Below, piece after piece: positions 13,851 through 16,095 of a DNA stretch of 16,095 nucleotides (the stretch's first letter is position 1; the number at the start of each line of letters is the position of its first letter). Origin of the DNA: a bacterium (GTDB lineage Bacteria > Pseudomonadota > Alphaproteobacteria > Rhizobiales > Xanthobacteraceae); the NCBI GenBank assembly GCA_029946075.1, contig JAQSDT010000711.1, positions 1 to 16,095 on the forward strand, in the 5' to 3' direction. The notes beneath the pieces are model-generated. The model saw nothing but the letters and a program-made list of their open reading frames with translations. It did no database searches and was not told the origin of the DNA. The translations under genes and the position numbers were made by a program.

Positions 13851-14726
13851 CTAGTCCGTCTCGATCGGCAGCGCGGCGTCCTTGGCCCACTCGCCCATCG
13901 AGCCGTCATAGAGCGTCAGATTGTCGTAACCGAGCCGATGCAGCAGGAACAGGTCGATCGTGGCCGAGATGCCGCCGCCGCAATAGGCGACGACGCGCTT
14001 GTCCCTGGTAATGCCCTGTGCCCTGAATTTCATTTCCGCATCCGCCAGCGGCACGAACGCCTTGGTCTGCGGATCGAGCAGCGTGGCCGCCGAGACGTTG
14101 CAGCTGCCGGGCACGCGACCGCGGCGGCCGTAGCGGCTCGGCTCCAGCCCCTTGTGGAATTGCGGGCCGAGTGCGTTGACGACGACGGTGCCCTTTTCGG
14201 ACGTCGCCGCGAGCGTCTGGTGCTTGTCAAGGAAGAAGCCGCCCTTCGGTTTCGCCTTGAACGTCGCCGGTGGGTATCCGCTTGCCGCACCGGTTTCGAG
14301 CGGTCGCCCCTCGAGCTTCCATTTATCGAGGCCGCCGTCGAGCACGGCCATGTTTTCATAGCCCAGCGACGTCAGCATCCACCAGAACCGCGTCGCCCAC
14401 ATCGGCGTGCCGATGCTGTAGAGCACGACCTTGCTGCTGTCGGAGATTCCGTGACGGCCGAACGCGGCCTTGAGTTGCGCGACGTCTGGCATCATGAAGC
14501 GCAGTTCGGTGCCGGAGTCCGAGAACTCGCCCTGCAGGTCGAGGAAGTCAGCGCCCGGTATATGCCCGGCCTCGAACGTATGCTTTCCGGGGACGGCGAT
14601 ATAGGGGACGTTGCTGCCTTCCGGCGCGGGCTCGAGATAGGTGGTGCAATCGAACAGGCGGAGGTTGGGCTGACCGAGAATTCCGGCGAGTTCCGCCGTG
14701 GTGATCAGCTCGTTGGTCGCGGACAT
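13851..14726 (-). CDS. sseA: 3-mercaptopyruvate/thiosulfate sulfurtransferase
   Basis: A 291-residue tandem rhodanese. The N-terminal inactive domain (about 8-145) contains HIPGADFLDL and LYSIGTPMWATRFWWML, with Ser in place of a catalytic Cys. The C-terminal domain carries the active cysteine Cys249 in AYCGGGISAT. The loop CGGGISA is closer to the mercaptopyruvate type (CG-S/T-G-V-T) than to thiosulfate rhodanese (CRKGVT), hence the name; transfer of sulfane sulfur to cyanide or thiols is the expected reaction. ATG 14726 is chosen because AGGGAGG precedes it by seven bases; the open frame to 14828 is not typical. It heads a likely operon with the two cell-wall-related genes downstream, a link with no obvious metabolic reason. 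Confidence 0.88.
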   Translation of the reverse strand: MSATNELITTAELAGILGQPNLRLFDCTTYLEPAPEGSNVPYIAVPGKHTFEAGHIPGADFLDLQGEFSDSGTELRFMMPDVAQLKAAFGRHGISDSSKVVLYSIGTPMWATRFWWMLTSLGYENMAVLDGGLDKWKLEGRPLETGAASGYPPATFKAKPKGGFFLDKHQTLAATSEKGTVVVNALGPQFHKGLEPSRYGRRGRVPGSCNVSAATLLDPQTKAFVPLADAEMKFRAQGITRDKRVVAYCGGGISATIDLFLLHRLGYDNLTLYDGSMGEWAKDAALPIETD

Positions 14727-14991
14727 GCCGTAGCCTCCCTTGTTTTGCGGGATGCTACGGTGCGCAGGCCGCCATGAAAAGGCGGCGAGCCCCAGGCCTG
14801 CCCTTCCAATCCAGCGATTCCTGTCCAATATAGGGGTTAAGGGAAGACGGGGTCGTGCTGCCCTCGGCTTCGACCGTGATGGCCGGGTAAGTCATTGAAT
14901 TTACATATTAAAATCTCATCAAATGACGATGCGCGCGCAGCTTTCGCCGTCCCCTTGGTGAATGTCGCCAAAACCTGATATTCGAGGCCCC

Positions 14992-16095
<1,104 letters not shown>

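Noticed and set aside
13071..14777. 568-codon open frame on the + strand opposite the unknown protein and sulfurtransferase
   Set aside because: Same codon-aligned antisense effect; composition is Arg/Val/Gly-rich without motifs, and the - strand genes have signal peptide, active Cys and ribosome sites.
14895..14914. Promoter for ispG in the AT-rich patch
   Set aside because: TTGAAT and TAAAAT are present but only eight bases apart, and no alternative -35 at 16-18 bases was found, so I do not list it as a feature.

Overview
The window looks like chromosomal DNA from a GC-rich alphaproteobacterium. Bradyrhizobium or a close relative such as Rhodopseudomonas is the best guess. This rests on strong G/C bias at third codon positions, the style of the Zur, EmrAB and IspG proteins, and palindromic intergenic repeats of the kind common in that group. 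No 16S or other decisive marker is present, so the genus is inference. There are 14 protein-coding genes. I see no tRNA, rRNA, CRISPR array, transposase or phage gene, and no textbook intrinsic terminator with a T-run.

Region 1 (1-4957, + strand) is an aromatic-catabolism block. It holds the 3' end of a 3-oxoadipyl-CoA thiolase (pcaF), protocatechuate 3,4-dioxygenase beta and alpha subunits (pcaH, pcaG), and a second intradiol dioxygenase of hydroxyquinol 1,2-dioxygenase type. These are followed by a shikimate/quinate dehydrogenase-like protein and a divergent Gfo/Idh/MocA oxidoreductase. A plausible reading is funnelling of quinate/shikimate or other hydroxylated rings through protocatechuate and hydroxyquinol to beta-ketoadipate, then thiolysis by PcaF. 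A hairpin and a TATAAT box separate pcaF from pcaH, so the dioxygenases may have their own promoter.

Region 2 (4958-6605) holds a multi-hairpin palindromic repeat. It is followed on the - strand by a Tat-type periplasmic binding protein of the branched-chain amino acid/aromatic-acid family, with no permease or ATPase genes beside it.

Region 3 (6606-9853, - strand) is a marR-emrA-emrB drug-efflux operon. A perfect 14-bp palindrome just upstream of marR is a good candidate autoregulatory operator. Region 4 (9957-11425, + strand) runs divergently and carries zur (zinc uptake regulator) followed closely by a DMT/EamA permease. A second nested palindromic repeat follows (11435-11570).

Region 5 (11596-14726, - strand) appears to be a three-gene operon: a 3-mercaptopyruvate/thiosulfate sulfurtransferase, an unrecognised secreted protein, and a secreted N-acetylmuramoyl-L-alanine amidase. 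The unknown protein contains a short pattern resembling the active-site region of lysozyme-like transglycosylases. That makes this pair the most interesting uncharacterised material here. Region 6 (14992 to the end, + strand) is ispG of the MEP isoprenoid pathway, cut off by the window edge.

Most of the window is conventional. The points most worth following are the possible cryptic muralytic protein, the altered substrate-binding motif in the shikimate-dehydrogenase paralogue, and the oddly diverged Gfo/Idh/MocA enzyme in the aromatic cluster.
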